From Verrucomicrobiota bacterium (lineage in GTDB: Bacteria > Verrucomicrobiota > Verrucomicrobiia > Limisphaerales > UBA1319), in contig JAKLHY010000019.1 in assembly GCA_022709905.1 (NCBI GenBank), positions 40,690 through 104,689 of the forward strand: a DNA stretch of 64,000 bases, read 5' to 3'. The position numbers were made by a program, and so were the translations under genes. The notes under the pieces are model-generated. The model searched no databases. It saw only the letters and a program-made list of their open reading frames with translations, and was not told the origin of the DNA. Of the stretch, positions 51,356 through 62,300 are shown piece after piece. Position 1 is the stretch's first letter. Every line of letters begins with the position of its first letter.

Positions 51356-51431
51356 CGAAGCTGCGCCTAGGGATCGAGGCCTTATGAAAGAACTTCACGT
51401 GACTGGTCGGTTTGAGTCGCAGCTTCGTTAG
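51352..51431. repeat. 14-bp inverted repeat spanning the stop codons of two convergent genes
   Basis: CTAACGAAGCTGCG (51352-51365) and its exact inverse (51418-51431) flank a 52-bp centre. The lutC stop TAA is in the left arm and the oxidoreductase stop TAA in the right arm, so both genes are followed by the same bases. It may act as a two-way terminator, though no U tract is present, or be the scar of an inserted element. Confidence 0.6.
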
Positions 51432-52633
51432 TCTTTCAGGCCTTTGAAATTGGGTTCGAGGCGTTTATTTTCCTCGAGGAGTTTGGCGAGGGTTAGTTCG
51501 CCCTGGCGATAACCGGCCTCGCGGCCCAGGATGGCGGTGAGGTTGGATCGGACCGAGGGGGCGACGGTGGGATTTTTATAGTTCCCCTCGAGAATGAACT
51601 GGTGGAATTCCTGAATATTCTTGACAGCCCCGTCGGTGTAGAGGTCCGCATGGCGTCCGCCTTTGTAAGGTTCGTTCCCCCGGATGAATACCTCGCCAAA
51701 GTAATCCGTGACGATGACACCTTCGGATCCAAAGACCCGGCAGGTGATTTCGTCCTTCATTTCCGGAATGGATTGGATGCAGGTGAAGGAGAGGGGCACC
51801 TCGTTGGCCATGGTATAATTAACAGCGAAGTGGTCCCAGATGCTGCCTTCAGGACGGAGTTTTCGTCCGCCCATGCCGACGGCTCGAACGGGGTCGGAGT
51901 TTAGGATCCACGTGGCCACATCGAGGGCATGGATGCTTTGCTCGACGATGAAATCCCCGGATAACGGCAGCACGCAATACCAGTTGCGCAGGGCCTCCGC
52001 CGGATCGGCGGGAGGTCCTGTTCGACCGCCGCCCTGCCACGGATAATGCGCCTCGGCCAGCACCAATCGGCCGAGATCGCCACGATGGACGCGCCCGACG
52101 GCTTCGCGGTAGAAGTCGCTGGCCCGGGTTTGAAAATCGACGAGGAAAACCTGTTTGTTCGCGGTGGCTTTGCGGCCGGCGTCGGCAAAGACCGTGCAAC
52201 CGGGAACATCGACCGCAATCGGTTTGGCCACGAACACATGTTTGCCGGCTTCGACCGCGCTCATGGCCTGTTGGGGATGGAAATAGGGCGGAGTTTCGAT
52301 GACGACGGCGTCCAGGGGGCTTTCCAGGAGTCGTTTGTAACCGGAAAGCCCGGTATAACGTCGCGAGGCGGGCACGCCGAACTTGTCGCCGAACACCCGG
52401 ACCCGGTCCTCGAAGTAATCGGCGCCGGCCACGAATTGATAAAGCCCGCTCTTTTGGAAGAGATCGGCAATCCAAAGGCCGCGTCCGCCGCAGCCGATCA
52501 GGCCCAGCGAGATCTTGGTATTGGCGGCTGCGCCGAAGACGAGCGAAGGGTGGAGGGCCAGAAATGCGCCGGCGGCGGTTTGAGCGAGAAATCCCCGTCG
52601 GGTCACGCTGCGATCTGGATTTGGCTTTTTCAT
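51428..52633 (-). CDS. Gfo/Idh/MocA-family oxidoreductase with twin-arginine signal
   Basis: A 401-residue protein. The leader SVTRRGFLAQTAAGAFLAL is a Tat signal, so a folded, cofactor-loaded enzyme is exported. The Rossmann motif ISLGLIGCGGRGLWIADLF binds NAD(P), and KPIAVDVPG is the EKP-type catalytic segment. Exported members are numerous in Verrucomicrobia and Planctomycetes and probably act on sugars or sugar acids. Some use tightly bound NAD. It is convergent with lutC and divergent from the glycosidase gene. Confidence 0.9.
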   Translation of the reverse strand: MKKPNPDRSVTRRGFLAQTAAGAFLALHPSLVFGAAANTKISLGLIGCGGRGLWIADLFQKSGLYQFVAGADYFEDRVRVFGDKFGVPASRRYTGLSGYKRLLESPLDAVVIETPPYFHPQQAMSAVEAGKHVFVAKPIAVDVPGCTVFADAGRKATANKQVFLVDFQTRASDFYREAVGRVHRGDLGRLVLAEAHYPWQGGGRTGPPADPAEALRNWYCVLPLSGDFIVEQSIHALDVATWILNSDPVRAVGMGGRKLRPEGSIWDHFAVNYTMANEVPLSFTCIQSIPEMKDEITCRVFGSEGVIVTDYFGEVFIRGNEPYKGGRHADLYTDGAVKNIQEFHQFILEGNYKNPTVAPSVRSNLTAILGREAGYRQGELTLAKLLEENKRLEPNFKGLKD

Positions 52634-52705
52634 GATGGTTTGGCTTGGAAAACGAGCCTGTTATGCCCGAAACTGAGCGCGAATACAACCTAAAGACGTG
52701 AGATC

Positions 52706-55465
52706 ATGAGAACGCATGGATGGATAGGTGTGGGATTGTGGCTCGTTGCGATGACGAGCCCGGCTGTTGTCTCGGCATTTGCGGATGCCGGAATGCCTTT
52801 GCGCGAGGCATTCGAGCATCCGGCTGCCAAGCACAGGATCCTGAAGATCATCCACGGCTGGCCAGATTCAACACGGACCCAGGAGGATTGGATCCGCACG
52901 TTTCAAAGACAGGGGTTCGGCGGCGTGGTCTGCAACGTTTCCTTCCAGGAGTATCTCGAGAGCCCAGCCCGATGGGAGGCATTTCGAAAGGCCATCACAA
53001 GCGCCAAGAATGCTGGCATGGCTTTGTGGTTGTATGACGAGAAGGGGTATCCCTCCGGAACGGCTGGCGGGTTGGTTTTGCGGGATCATCCTGAATTGGA
53101 GGCCCGGGGCTGGTTGATCGCCGATCAAGAAGTCCAATCGGGCCGCGTCGAATTGGGCGTGCCGCCGGGAGACCTGGTTCTGGCAGCCGCTTCCCGTTAC
53201 CGGGATGGCCTTGTTGCCAGAGACCCTCAGGTGGACCTCAAGGATTTCATCCGGGAGGGACGGCTGAACTGGGACGCGCCCGCGGGTTCATGGAAGGTGA
53301 TGGTGGTGACCGAGTCCCGGCTTTACGAGGGGACCCACGCGCAACTCAGCCTGGCGGATCGGACGCCCTATATCAACCTGCTGGATCCCGAGGCGACCGC
53401 CCGATTTTTGAGGGTGACGCACGATCGATATACTCGGGAATTGGGTGGAAACCTGGGCACTTGGTTCGAGGCCACGTTTACGGACGAGCCCTCGTTAATG
53501 AGCCTGTTCTTGAAACCGATGCCGTACCGGGTTCTGCCTTGGTCGTCGCAACTGGAATCCGAGTTCAAAAATCGTCACGGTTATGCGTTGCGACCGATGT
53601 TACCGGTGTTGGTCGGTGATGAAGGCCCAGACGGGAAGAAAGTCCGCTATGATTTCTGGCAGACCGTTGGAGAGTTGGTTTCAGCCAATTTTTTTGGTCA
53701 GATCCAGCAATGGTGTCGCGCCCATGGATTGCCCTCGGGCGGTCATCTGTTGATGGAGGAGAACGTGCCGGCGCATGTGCCGTTGTATGGGGATTTCTTT
53801 CGCTGCATTCGGCGGCTGGACGCTCCCAGCGTCGACTGTCTGACCAGTTATCCGCCTGATGTTCCGTGGCAAATCGGGCGTTTGCTGGCGAGTGCCGCCG
53901 AGCTCGAGGAGAAACGCATGGTGATGTCCGAGACATCCGATCACAGCCAGCGCTGGCGCGGCCCCAACGATAAACGGCCAGTCCAAACCGTCACGGAGGC
54001 GGAGATTCGGGGCACGCTCAACCGTCAGATGGTCGGGGGCGTGAATGTGTTCACCAGTTACTATTCATTTGCGGGGCTGGCGGACGAGCAGTTGCGGCAT
54101 CTGAACGACTGGGTGGGGCGCTGTTGCGCCGTGTTGCGGGAAGGATGCCAGGTTGCCGATATCGCTGTGCTTTACCCCGCGGAAAGCCTGTGGCCGGTCT
54201 CATATCCGGCCCGGTATATGGCTGCGGCATCGCCGCAAGCGGCGCGCATCGAGCATATTTTTCGCGGGGTGTCGGATGTCTTATTCGACTCGCAACGTGA
54301 TTTCACCTATGTGGATGCCCGGGCATTGACCGAGGCCAAAGTCGAGGGGGGGACTTTAAGCCATGGCCATTTGCGTTGGCGCGTGGTGATTTTGCCCGGG
54401 ACCGATACGCTGCCCCTCAAAACCTGGCGCAACCTGTCGCGGTTCGTCAGGAGCGGCGGGGTGCTCATCTGCGCAGGCGGAAAACCTGCAAACAACGAAT
54501 CGGAGTTTCCCTCTCCACGCGTGCAAAAGCTGTTCAAAGAGCTGTACGCGGGCGTGCCGGAGGTCGGCGGTCAGATCGCAAACCGCGCGGGCGGCGGTGT
54601 GATCTTCCTGCCGAACGGCGCGGAGATCATGCTCCCCGGACTATTGGATCGTCTCCTTGAAAGGGAGATTCGGATTGTGGACGGTTCCACCGTTTCCTTG
54701 CGAGTCACTCATAGGAGGGCGCAGGGACAGGAGGTGTTTTTTTTGGTGAACGATTCGCCGGATTCATGGCAAGGGAAGATCGACTTGTCCGTGTCGGGGC
54801 GGGGCGAGCAATGGTTTCCCGCGACGGGTGAGGTGAAATCGCTGAATCAAGGGCAGGGGATAGTCCTGGATCTGAAGCCTTACGACGCCACGTTTCTGGT
54901 GTTCGAAGGCGCCGTCGTGCCGCGCCGCCAGCCCGTTCGCAAAGGCCCGCTGCCGAACCTGGTCCTTCGAGATCTGTCGATCGAAGAGCCCCGGGTTTCT
55001 CGGGGTGAGTTCGTGAGGGAACATCTGGCGAAATCCAGTGCCGGGGGATGGGCGGTGACGGGGAACATCACCCGGTCGCAAGTCGATACGTTTCTATTCA
55101 CCTCCTTCTCTTGCCCGGATTCCGCGGGTTTGTCCCGGGGCAGTTTTCTCATGCTCGAGACACGCGTTCCCACCGGGCAACGCACTCCCTGCCAATTGCT
55201 GGTGGTTTTGCATGAGAAAAATGGGGCCGATTACCTGGCATCCACAGGCCGGATGTTGGGAGTCGAGGGATGGGAATTCAGCCAGATTGCCTTTCACCGT
55301 TTTCAATTGGCCGGATGGTCTACAGACGACAACGCGCGGTTGGATCTGGATCAAGTCAGCGAGATCCGCGTGGGATGGGGCGGTTACTTGGGCCAAGAAG
55401 GAGAGTCCGTCACCTTCGAATTGCGCCCGCCGCGGTTGGGAATTCTGAGTTCCGATCACCAATAA
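52706..55465 (+). CDS. Secreted GH106-like glycoside hydrolase (alpha-L-rhamnosidase type)
   Basis: A 919-residue protein with a signal peptide (LWLVAMTSPAVVSAFA). The barrel carries the GH106-like signatures LWLYDEKGYPSGTAGG, FEATFTDEPSL, FWQTVGELVSANFFGQIQQWC and MVMSETSDHSQRW. Beta-rich domains make up the C-terminal 350 residues. GH106 enzymes cut alpha-L-rhamnosides of pectin and other polysaccharides. Divergent Gfo/Idh oxidoreductase next door fits plant-polymer sugar use. Exact specificity is unknown. Confidence 0.85.
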   Translation: MRTHGWIGVGLWLVAMTSPAVVSAFADAGMPLREAFEHPAAKHRILKIIHGWPDSTRTQEDWIRTFQRQGFGGVVCNVSFQEYLESPARWEAFRKAITSAKNAGMALWLYDEKGYPSGTAGGLVLRDHPELEARGWLIADQEVQSGRVELGVPPGDLVLAAASRYRDGLVARDPQVDLKDFIREGRLNWDAPAGSWKVMVVTESRLYEGTHAQLSLADRTPYINLLDPEATARFLRVTHDRYTRELGGNLGTWFEATFTDEPSLMSLFLKPMPYRVLPWSSQLESEFKNRHGYALRPMLPVLVGDEGPDGKKVRYDFWQTVGELVSANFFGQIQQWCRAHGLPSGGHLLMEENVPAHVPLYGDFFRCIRRLDAPSVDCLTSYPPDVPWQIGRLLASAAELEEKRMVMSETSDHSQRWRGPNDKRPVQTVTEAEIRGTLNRQMVGGVNVFTSYYSFAGLADEQLRHLNDWVGRCCAVLREGCQVADIAVLYPAESLWPVSYPARYMAAASPQAARIEHIFRGVSDVLFDSQRDFTYVDARALTEAKVEGGTLSHGHLRWRVVILPGTDTLPLKTWRNLSRFVRSGGVLICAGGKPANNESEFPSPRVQKLFKELYAGVPEVGGQIANRAGGGVIFLPNGAEIMLPGLLDRLLEREIRIVDGSTVSLRVTHRRAQGQEVFFLVNDSPDSWQGKIDLSVSGRGEQWFPATGEVKSLNQGQGIVLDLKPYDATFLVFEGAVVPRRQPVRKGPLPNLVLRDLSIEEPRVSRGEFVREHLAKSSAGGWAVTGNITRSQVDTFLFTSFSCPDSAGLSRGSFLMLETRVPTGQRTPCQLLVVLHEKNGADYLASTGRMLGVEGWEFSQIAFHRFQLAGWSTDDNARLDLDQVSEIRVGWGGYLGQEGESVTFELRPPRLGILSSDHQ

Positions 55466-55562
55466 TGACATGATCCACAGCGACCACCGTTGCGAGCATC
55501 GCCGGGTTGTTGAACATGTCCGTGAGGAGTGGCGTTCCCGAAACCATGAACCCCTCGTTCCG

Positions 55563-55994
55563 CTATTCCAGCGCCGTGATCAGGGGGATGCCGAAAAACT
55601 CGGAGGCGAGAATTTCTATTTGAAGTGGTTTCAGCTCCCGCTCACTCAGAGTATTTCGAACCCGCTCGACGAGTCGCATGTAAGTGACTTCGGTCTTGAC
55701 TGTGGTTTGTTCGAGACGGGTTAAATCCGGTTGGGCTAATGCGTCACGGCGGATCCGGACCAGTTTGATCAGGAATTTTCGGTGCCAATGTAAGAGCAAT
55801 AATAGATCGCGCTGCCTGCTGCTGAGTTCGGGAAACAAGTAATCCACCCAAGCGGAGGACGCGAAAATATCTTTCCGATCAAGCCATTCGGGGCTACCAG
55901 AGTTGGGGTGAGTGAGTTGCCATTGCCGGACCGCTTCGTCGGCATGGAATTGGGCGTCCGCCATGATTTGTTGGATCTTGCGAAGAAGATTCAT
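55563..55994 (-). CDS. Hypothetical helical protein downstream of the chemoreceptor
   Basis: A 143-residue protein, mostly helical and charged (RQRDLLLLLHWHRKFLIKLVRIRRDA), beginning MNLLRKIQQIM. No family is recognised. It follows the chemoreceptor gene on the same strand, but a hairpin at 56048-56078 separates them. A longer start at 56054 is possible but lies in the hairpin. Confidence 0.55.
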   Translation of the reverse strand: MNLLRKIQQIMADAQFHADEAVRQWQLTHPNSGSPEWLDRKDIFASSAWVDYLFPELSSRQRDLLLLLHWHRKFLIKLVRIRRDALAQPDLTRLEQTTVKTEVTYMRLVERVRNTLSERELKPLQIEILASEFFGIPLITALE

Positions 55995-56047
55995 ACTGCT
56001 CGAGTGTTGCCAGAGGGAGAGTTGTGTTCCGGATCGAAGGGTGTGCC

Positions 56048-56078
56048 GTCCCATCCGGTTTTGAAGGCCGGATGGGAC
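56048..56078 (-). terminator. Strong hairpin after the chemoreceptor gene
   Basis: GTCCCATCCGG and CCGGATGGGAC form an 11-bp perfect stem with a 9-nt loop, 15 bp after the chemoreceptor stop. No run of U follows, so it may stop transcription only weakly or protect the mRNA 3' end. Confidence 0.5.
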
Positions 56079-56093
56079 GGGGAGGGAATGAAC

Positions 56094-58217
56094 TCACATA
56101 TCCTTGAAGTGAGTATCCATGGGGAGGGGATCGGTTACCGTGGGAGCTGTGGTAATCAGGACCGGGGTTCGTCCGCGGGAAGGCGTCGGCGCCTGAAAGC
56201 CTTTGCCGCCATGTCCGTTGCCGTTTGCGGGTGTCGGAGCCTTGAGGGGAGTCGTGGCCCGGTGGGTTGCTTTCGGGCTGGATGCCTTCGCGGCGGCGAT
56301 AGGCTTGTTGGCGTTCACGTCGACTGAACGACCATCGACCAGGATCAGTAGTTCGGTGACGGCTTCCTGGAGGGCTTCCGCCTGGGCATTCAACTCCTCG
56401 GCGGCGCTGGCGCTCTCCTCGGCATTGGCGGCGTTGGATTGGGTCACCTTGTCCATCTCACTGACCGCTTTGTTGACTTGATCGATGCCTTGCCGCTGTT
56501 CCTGGGACGCGGCGGCAATCTCGCCGACCAGGGCGTCGACCTGCTGGGCCTTGTCGACAATCTCCTTGAGTTTCTCTTCGACATCGCGGGCCTGGATGAC
56601 GACGGCTTTGAGTTGTTCATTGACCTTTTCACTGACCCGAACCCCTTGTTCGCTGCGACTGACGGCGGCCTCGATCTTCTGGGCGGTTTCGCGGGCGGAC
56701 TGGGCGCTTTTTTGGGCCAGGCTGCGGACCTCGTCGGCCACCACGGCAAAGCCCATGCCCGCCTCGCCGGCCCGGGCGGCTTCGACGGCGGCGTTCAAGG
56801 CCAGAATGTTGGTCTGGAAAGCGATCTCGTCGATGGTCTTGATAATTTTCGAGACCTCGTCGTTGGAGGTTTTGACGGCGTCCATGGCGGCGCGCATTTC
56901 GTCGCTCGAGACCTGGATGGAATTGACGGCCTGGTTCATGGTTTGGGTGCTTTGGGCGCCTTGGTCGGCGGCCAGGCGGGCCTGGTTGGCGAGGTCTTTG
57001 GCGGTCTGGGCGCCCTCGGCGTTGCGCTTGGTCATCGAGGCCATTTCCTCGAGGGACGAGCTGGTTTCCTCGAGCGAGGCGGCTTGCTCGCTCGCCCCCT
57101 CGGCCAACGACTGGCTGGAGGCCGAGACCTGACCTGCGGCCGAAGAAGTTTGCTCGGCGCCGGACAGCAAGGCATCGGCGACGGACTTAATCGGTTTTGT
57201 GATCGAGCGCGTTAGGCCCACAGCCACGGCAATCCCCAACAGGGCGGCCAGACAGAGACCGAAAATAACAATCATCGTCGAACGGCTGAGGGACTGGGCC
57301 GAGGTTTGGGCGACTTTGGCGGTGTCCGTCAAACCCAGCAAAGCCGTGTTTTTGGCCTCGTCAAGAACCGCGTTTGCCACTTCGGTTCGTTTTTTGGCCA
57401 CTTCCTCTTTGGCGGTCCAGTTTGCGGCCAGGTCGTTCATGGCTTTTTGATAGGCATCGGCGGCGGCCTGGCAATCGGCGATCTGTTGCAGGTTGGCCTG
57501 CTGGTGAGTAAGAGGCCGCATTTCATTGAGTTTGGCTTTGATGGTATCGAAATTCGTTTGGGCATCCTGGATGCGTTTGGGATCCCGCTCGGCTTGGGCG
57601 CGCCAGGCCGCCAGGCGGCAGGCATTGCCGGCATCCATCACGTCATTGCACAAAGTCACCTTGCGCGCCCGTTCTTCGAGTTTGGCGGGGAGGGCGTTGG
57701 TTTTGATTTCCTCGGCCTGGGCCTTGGACTGATCATCGAGGAAGGTCGCGCAGATCTTGATGAAGGCCTGGGCCGAAGCGTCCATTTGCTTGCGGTTTTC
57801 GGCGATGGCCTGGTCTTTGGCGATCGTTTGCTGGACATACTGCTCGTATTCCAGGGCTTTGGCTTCGGCCTTTTCGGCGGCGGTCTTGAGAGCCGCTAAT
57901 TGCGCCGACTTGGCTCCCAGTTGTTGGGCCTCCTTCAGGTATTGTTTGACCTCGGAGAGGTTTTGCAGACCGCGTTGAAGGTAATTGGTTTCCTCGGTGA
58001 ATCCGTAGCCTCGGATTTCGTACATCGTCATGAGGGAGGCCCGTTCCACGTTGTTGGCGACCGTGACTTCGGGCACATTTTCAACGGAGAGCGCGGTGGC
58101 CTGGGTCTTGACTCGCCACATGTTCCAGGAGGCCACCCCTCCCAAGGCGACCGCCATGAGAATTAAGAGGCCAAAACCTAAACTGATTTTCGCGCTGAGC
58201 TTCATCTGGGTTTTCAT
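56094..58217 (-). CDS. Methyl-accepting chemotaxis protein
   Basis: A 707-residue receptor. Membrane helix 1 is at about residues 10-30, a periplasmic helical-bundle sensor with coiled coils follows to about 310, and helix 2 is at about 312-335. The cytoplasmic signalling domain has the conserved hairpin tip ([21 protein letters not shown]) near residues 462-482. The last 80 residues are a Pro/Ala/Lys-rich flexible tail. No CheR-binding pentapeptide is seen at the end. A cheW gene lies 69 bp upstream, so the receptor connects to a chemosensory array, but no cheA is in the window. Confidence 0.95.
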   Translation of the reverse strand: MKTQMKLSAKISLGFGLLILMAVALGGVASWNMWRVKTQATALSVENVPEVTVANNVERASLMTMYEIRGYGFTEETNYLQRGLQNLSEVKQYLKEAQQLGAKSAQLAALKTAAEKAEAKALEYEQYVQQTIAKDQAIAENRKQMDASAQAFIKICATFLDDQSKAQAEEIKTNALPAKLEERARKVTLCNDVMDAGNACRLAAWRAQAERDPKRIQDAQTNFDTIKAKLNEMRPLTHQQANLQQIADCQAAADAYQKAMNDLAANWTAKEEVAKKRTEVANAVLDEAKNTALLGLTDTAKVAQTSAQSLSRSTMIVIFGLCLAALLGIAVAVGLTRSITKPIKSVADALLSGAEQTSSAAGQVSASSQSLAEGASEQAASLEETSSSLEEMASMTKRNAEGAQTAKDLANQARLAADQGAQSTQTMNQAVNSIQVSSDEMRAAMDAVKTSNDEVSKIIKTIDEIAFQTNILALNAAVEAARAGEAGMGFAVVADEVRSLAQKSAQSARETAQKIEAAVSRSEQGVRVSEKVNEQLKAVVIQARDVEEKLKEIVDKAQQVDALVGEIAAASQEQRQGIDQVNKAVSEMDKVTQSNAANAEESASAAEELNAQAEALQEAVTELLILVDGRSVDVNANKPIAAAKASSPKATHRATTPLKAPTPANGNGHGGKGFQAPTPSRGRTPVLITTAPTVTDPLPMDTHFKDM

Positions 58218-58286
58218 AGGTCAATTTCTTTGGTTATGAGAAGATTAAGGGTTTATAAGGAGGGGATTGTTGTCGTTGGTTTCGAA

Positions 58287-58793
58287 TTAGGAATTCAGCA
58301 ATGATGTGCCGGCAAGGACGCGATCGATATCGATTAGGGCTTTCACTTGGCCTTTGACCTTGGCCATGCCCAAAATATAGGTGGCATCAACTTGAGTGCC
58401 GAAGTCGGGCGTTTCCTCGATGTCCTCCGGCATGATGTTGACGACTTCCTCGACCGCGTCCACGATGAGTCCCATGGCCAGATTGCGAGCGCCCGCCAGT
58501 TGCACTTGAACCACGACAATGCAGGTGCTGTCGGAGTTGGATCCGGCGCCAAGGCCAAACCGGATCCGCAAGTCCACGACGGGAATGATTTTGCCGCGCA
58601 GATTGATGACCCCTTTCACGTAAGCCGGCACTTGGGGAACGGCAGTGATGGGGATCAGACGGATAATGTCCCGCACCTTGATTACCGGGATCCCGTAAGA
58701 TTCGGCATCCAGTTTAAACGTGAGGTGTTTTCCGGCGAGGGCAGGAGTCTTTCCAGCTTCGGCCGATGGTTTCAGTACGGTTGCTGTGTTCAT
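58287..58793 (-). CDS. cheW: Chemotaxis coupling protein CheW
   Basis: A 168-residue CheW domain protein: LTFKLDAESYGIPVIKVRDIIRLIPITAVPQVPAYVKGVINLRGKIIPVVDLR-type segments are typical. The start at 58793 follows AGGA at 8-9 bp. It links receptors to CheA. An upstream perfect hairpin ATCAGGA/TCCTGAT (58846-58862) may be regulatory. Confidence 0.94.
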   Translation of the reverse strand: MNTATVLKPSAEAGKTPALAGKHLTFKLDAESYGIPVIKVRDIIRLIPITAVPQVPAYVKGVINLRGKIIPVVDLRIRFGLGAGSNSDSTCIVVVQVQLAGARNLAMGLIVDAVEEVVNIMPEDIEETPDFGTQVDATYILGMAKVKGQVKALIDIDRVLAGTSLLNS

Positions 58794-59342
58794 TAGATTA
58801 TTCCTGTTGTCACCATGAGCCATCGGCGCCTGAACGAAAGGCTACATCAGGAAAATCCTGATATGGAGAAGTTGAAGCCCGGACCGGCTCACGGCTCGGA
58901 AAGAATACCTGCCCTGGCTTGCCGGCGGTTTTGATGAGCATCATCCTCGGTTGCCACCGCCAAGAGATGCATAGGCGCTGCGGCTGATCCTATGGACACA
59001 GCCGCGCTCCGGGCCAAAATGAAACCGCCCCGGGACCAAGTTACGCTCGTTGTGCCGATGAACTTCCTCCTGGGCAATGCCATCTGCAATTTGAAATCTC
59101 AATTTTCAAATTGAGCGAAGCGTGCAGATTCATGGGAAGCCTTAATGACAGGTGCTTTGTCACGCGTTGTAGCCATGAACCAATCTTCAGCTCTCAATCG
59201 TAATCGAAATCCTAATCGACTCGCTCTGAGCAGATTACGATTAGGATCAAGAGTAAGATTAGGGACAAGGTTCATGGAAGAGAGAGAGAATGGCTGGCGT
59301 CCTCGGATTTTACCGCGCAAACAATCCGTCATCAGCTCAGCT
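58794..59342. other. Intergenic region with an inverted array of TAATCG-like repeats
   Basis: No gene is seen. Positions 59194-59262 contain short repeats of the type AATCG/GATTA arranged as an inverted pair (CGATTAGGAT present in both arms) around 14 bp. The hairpin at 58846-58862 has arms ATCAGGA/TCCTGAT and lies 53 bp before cheW. The remainder shows no recognisable signal. Confidence 0.45.
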
Positions 59343-62300
59343 TCACGAGCTTCGGCTGTCGAGCGTTTCGCGGATTTTGCGGGTTAGGATCGCCGCGGAG
59401 AAGGGCTTCTGCATGAACTGGAGGTCATTTTCAAGAATGCCATGATGCTCAATAACGCTGCCGGTATAGCCGGAGCAATAGAGAACCTTGATGTTTGGGC
59501 ACAGGGAGTGGATCGCCTGGTAAACAGCCATGCCGCTCATGCCGGGCATGATGACATCCGTGAGCAACAAATCGATGGCGTTGGATTGACGGGCGTGTTC
59601 GATGGCCTCGGCGCCATCCCGAGCTTCCAGGACCTGATAACCGTGATTTTTCAGCATGCGGCACGTGAGTTTTCTGACCGCGGGTTCATCCTCAACGACC
59701 AGGATCGTTTCGGTGCCATTGATCGGTTCATGGGGGTTGGAATCTTGTTCATCGGGATCATAGGATTCCAGAAGGGGCACGTAGATTTTGAATGTGGTGC
59801 CTTTGCCCGGTTCGCTATAGACGGTGATGTGCCCCTCATGTTGTTTCACGACACCGTAAACGGTGGCCAGTCCGAGCCCCGTCCCTTTTCCAAGGGGTTT
59901 GGTGGTGAAAAACGGCTCGAACACCCGCTTTTGTGTCTCCGCATCCATCCCGCAACCTGTGTCGGAAACCACCAGTCGAATCCATCGGCCAGCTCGGACT
60001 TCGGGATAAATCGCCGCATAATGGGCGTCCAATTCAACATTGGAGGTTTCGATGGTTAAACGGCCGCCTCGGGGCATGGCGTCACGGGCATTGAGCGCCA
60101 GGTTGAGCAGCACCTGTTCCATTTGGACTGGATCGGCCTTGACCATGCCCAGACGCGGTTCCAAGTGGGTTCGCACCTCCAAATCTTCTCCGATCAGGCG
60201 GTTGAGCATCTTGCCAAATCCCAGAATCACTTGATTCAGATCGACCGGTTTGGTTTCGAGGATCTGTTTGCGGCTGAATGCCAGCAGCTGCCGGGTCAGT
60301 TCGCTGGCCCGCTTGCCTGCCCGCTGGCTTTCCATCAGGAATTCCTGATCTTCCGGAGTCAGTGTTTTTGAGGATTGCAGCACCAGTTCCAGGTTGCCGA
60401 GAATCGCGGTGAGCAAATTATTGAAATCGTGCGCCACTCCTCCCGCCAGTCGGCCAACAGATTCCATCTTCTGGGCTTGCGACAACTGTTCTTGAAGCGA
60501 TTGACGGTCGGTTTCCGCCTTCTTACGGGCGGAAATGTCGTGACCTTCCGGAATCAGGAAAACAACCCGGCCGGATTCGTCCCAGACGGGCTTGATACTG
60601 AAATCGATCGTGACGACTTCACCATTCGGGCGCAGGTGATACGTTTCAAACAGAACCGGTTTTCCTTGCCCGGCATCCCGGATCGCCTCACGCACACGCT
60701 GCTGGAGGGCAGCCGAGTGGTTCCACCAGGGGGTATCCCAAAAATACTGGCCACGCACGTCTTCCACCCGGGCTTCGACAATGCTCAACGAGGCGGGATT
60801 GGTTTCCAGAACCCTGCCGTCAGTCGTCAGCAGTCCAATGAATTCATACGTTGAATTGAACACCCCGCGGAAACGACTTTCACTCAGGCTCAACTCCCGT
60901 TCGACGCGCTCCCGTCTTTCGATATCCTTTTTGAGATCGGCCGTGCGCTCGGCTACCTTTTCCTCAAGGCGAGCGGCATGCTCGGCCAGGCGTTGACGGG
61001 AACGCCAGACCAGGTAGGTAAGAAAACTAATCAGCCCGGTGATGAACCCGACGGTCGGAAGAAACCAGAATCGTTCCTGCAAAGGAATGGGAAGAACCGA
61101 AAAACCATAGCGCTCCGGACTTGGATCAACATTGCCAATGGCATCCTGCGCGCGAACCTCGATGACATGGTCGCCGCGGCTCAATTCGGCGAGTGACAGA
61201 CCCTCTTCGGGCCAGGCCTGGAATCCCGACCAGGTCTCCTCACCGAATCTCCACGAATAGGTGAAGCCCGTGGATTGTGCCATGCTTTCAAACCGTTTCA
61301 GGGCGGTCACCTTGAGCCGAAGTTTTGTATCCTGGCGGATGCGTTTGTCGAAACCCTGAACAAAGGTATCAGGGGGTTGTTTTGTCGGACGATATTGGAA
61401 GGTGCCCGCATCGCTGCCAAACCAGTAATCCTGCCTGGCGCCTTTCAGCAGGTGAGTGAGACTCGTATTGACCGGCAATTGGACGGTTCCGGCCGGATGA
61501 TCGGCAAGTCGGGGGCTCAAATGAACCGTGTTGCCATCGGCGGCTATGATGGATCCGTCCGTGGCCAGCTCAAAGGGCCCAGGAAATGCCAGAGGCCAGT
61601 ACCGCCATTGATGATTCCGCCAAAAGGCAAGGCCCGCCGGACCGTCCACGGCTTCGCTGCATTGAAAGGCGAGGAGCCCCTTTGCGGATTTAGCCATACC
61701 GTAAAGCCCAGAGACCGGTCCGGTGATTTTAACCAGTTGTTCCGGCTGGTTCCGGGGTGCCCGGAAGAGCCCGGCATACGAGTGCAGCCAGATGAATTCC
61801 TCGTCGGCAATAATGCCGGGTCGGTGCGGAAGCAGACTGCGGTTGGAAAACTCAATCTGACGCAGGCGGCCATCGGAGTGGATCCGGAATAGGTGCAGCA
61901 ACTCCGCTCCCTCACTGGGGATGGTCGAGAGCCAGAGGCCGTCCAGCGGATCTGCAGTCGCGTTGATGATCGAAAAATTTGTCAGGACTTCGGATCCGAT
62001 CTCCTTCCAACGCTCGCCTTCGTACACCAGCAAAAAGGCCTTTTTCAATGCGGAAATTGTATAAAACCAGGGCCGTCCTTGGGCGTCGATCAACGCGCTG
62101 CCCAATTCCTGGCCAAACGCAGAGGGGATCGTGAAATGGGAGATTTGATTGTCCTTAAAGCGGGCGATTCCCGTAGAACTCAGCCCCCAGACAGCGCCTG
62201 TCTCATCCTCGATGATGGGCCATCGCAGGGCATCTATGGGCTGGAACCGATCACCGTCGTAGAGGAAAGCCTCCTCGCTATTGGCAAACCAAACCCGGTC

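Noticed and set aside
56439..57215. Long plus-strand open frame (258 codons) and others opposite the chemoreceptor gene
   Set aside because: They mirror the coiled-coil codons of the chemoreceptor, have low-complexity Gly/Leu/Asp composition and no domain. The receptor frame has clear conserved motifs.
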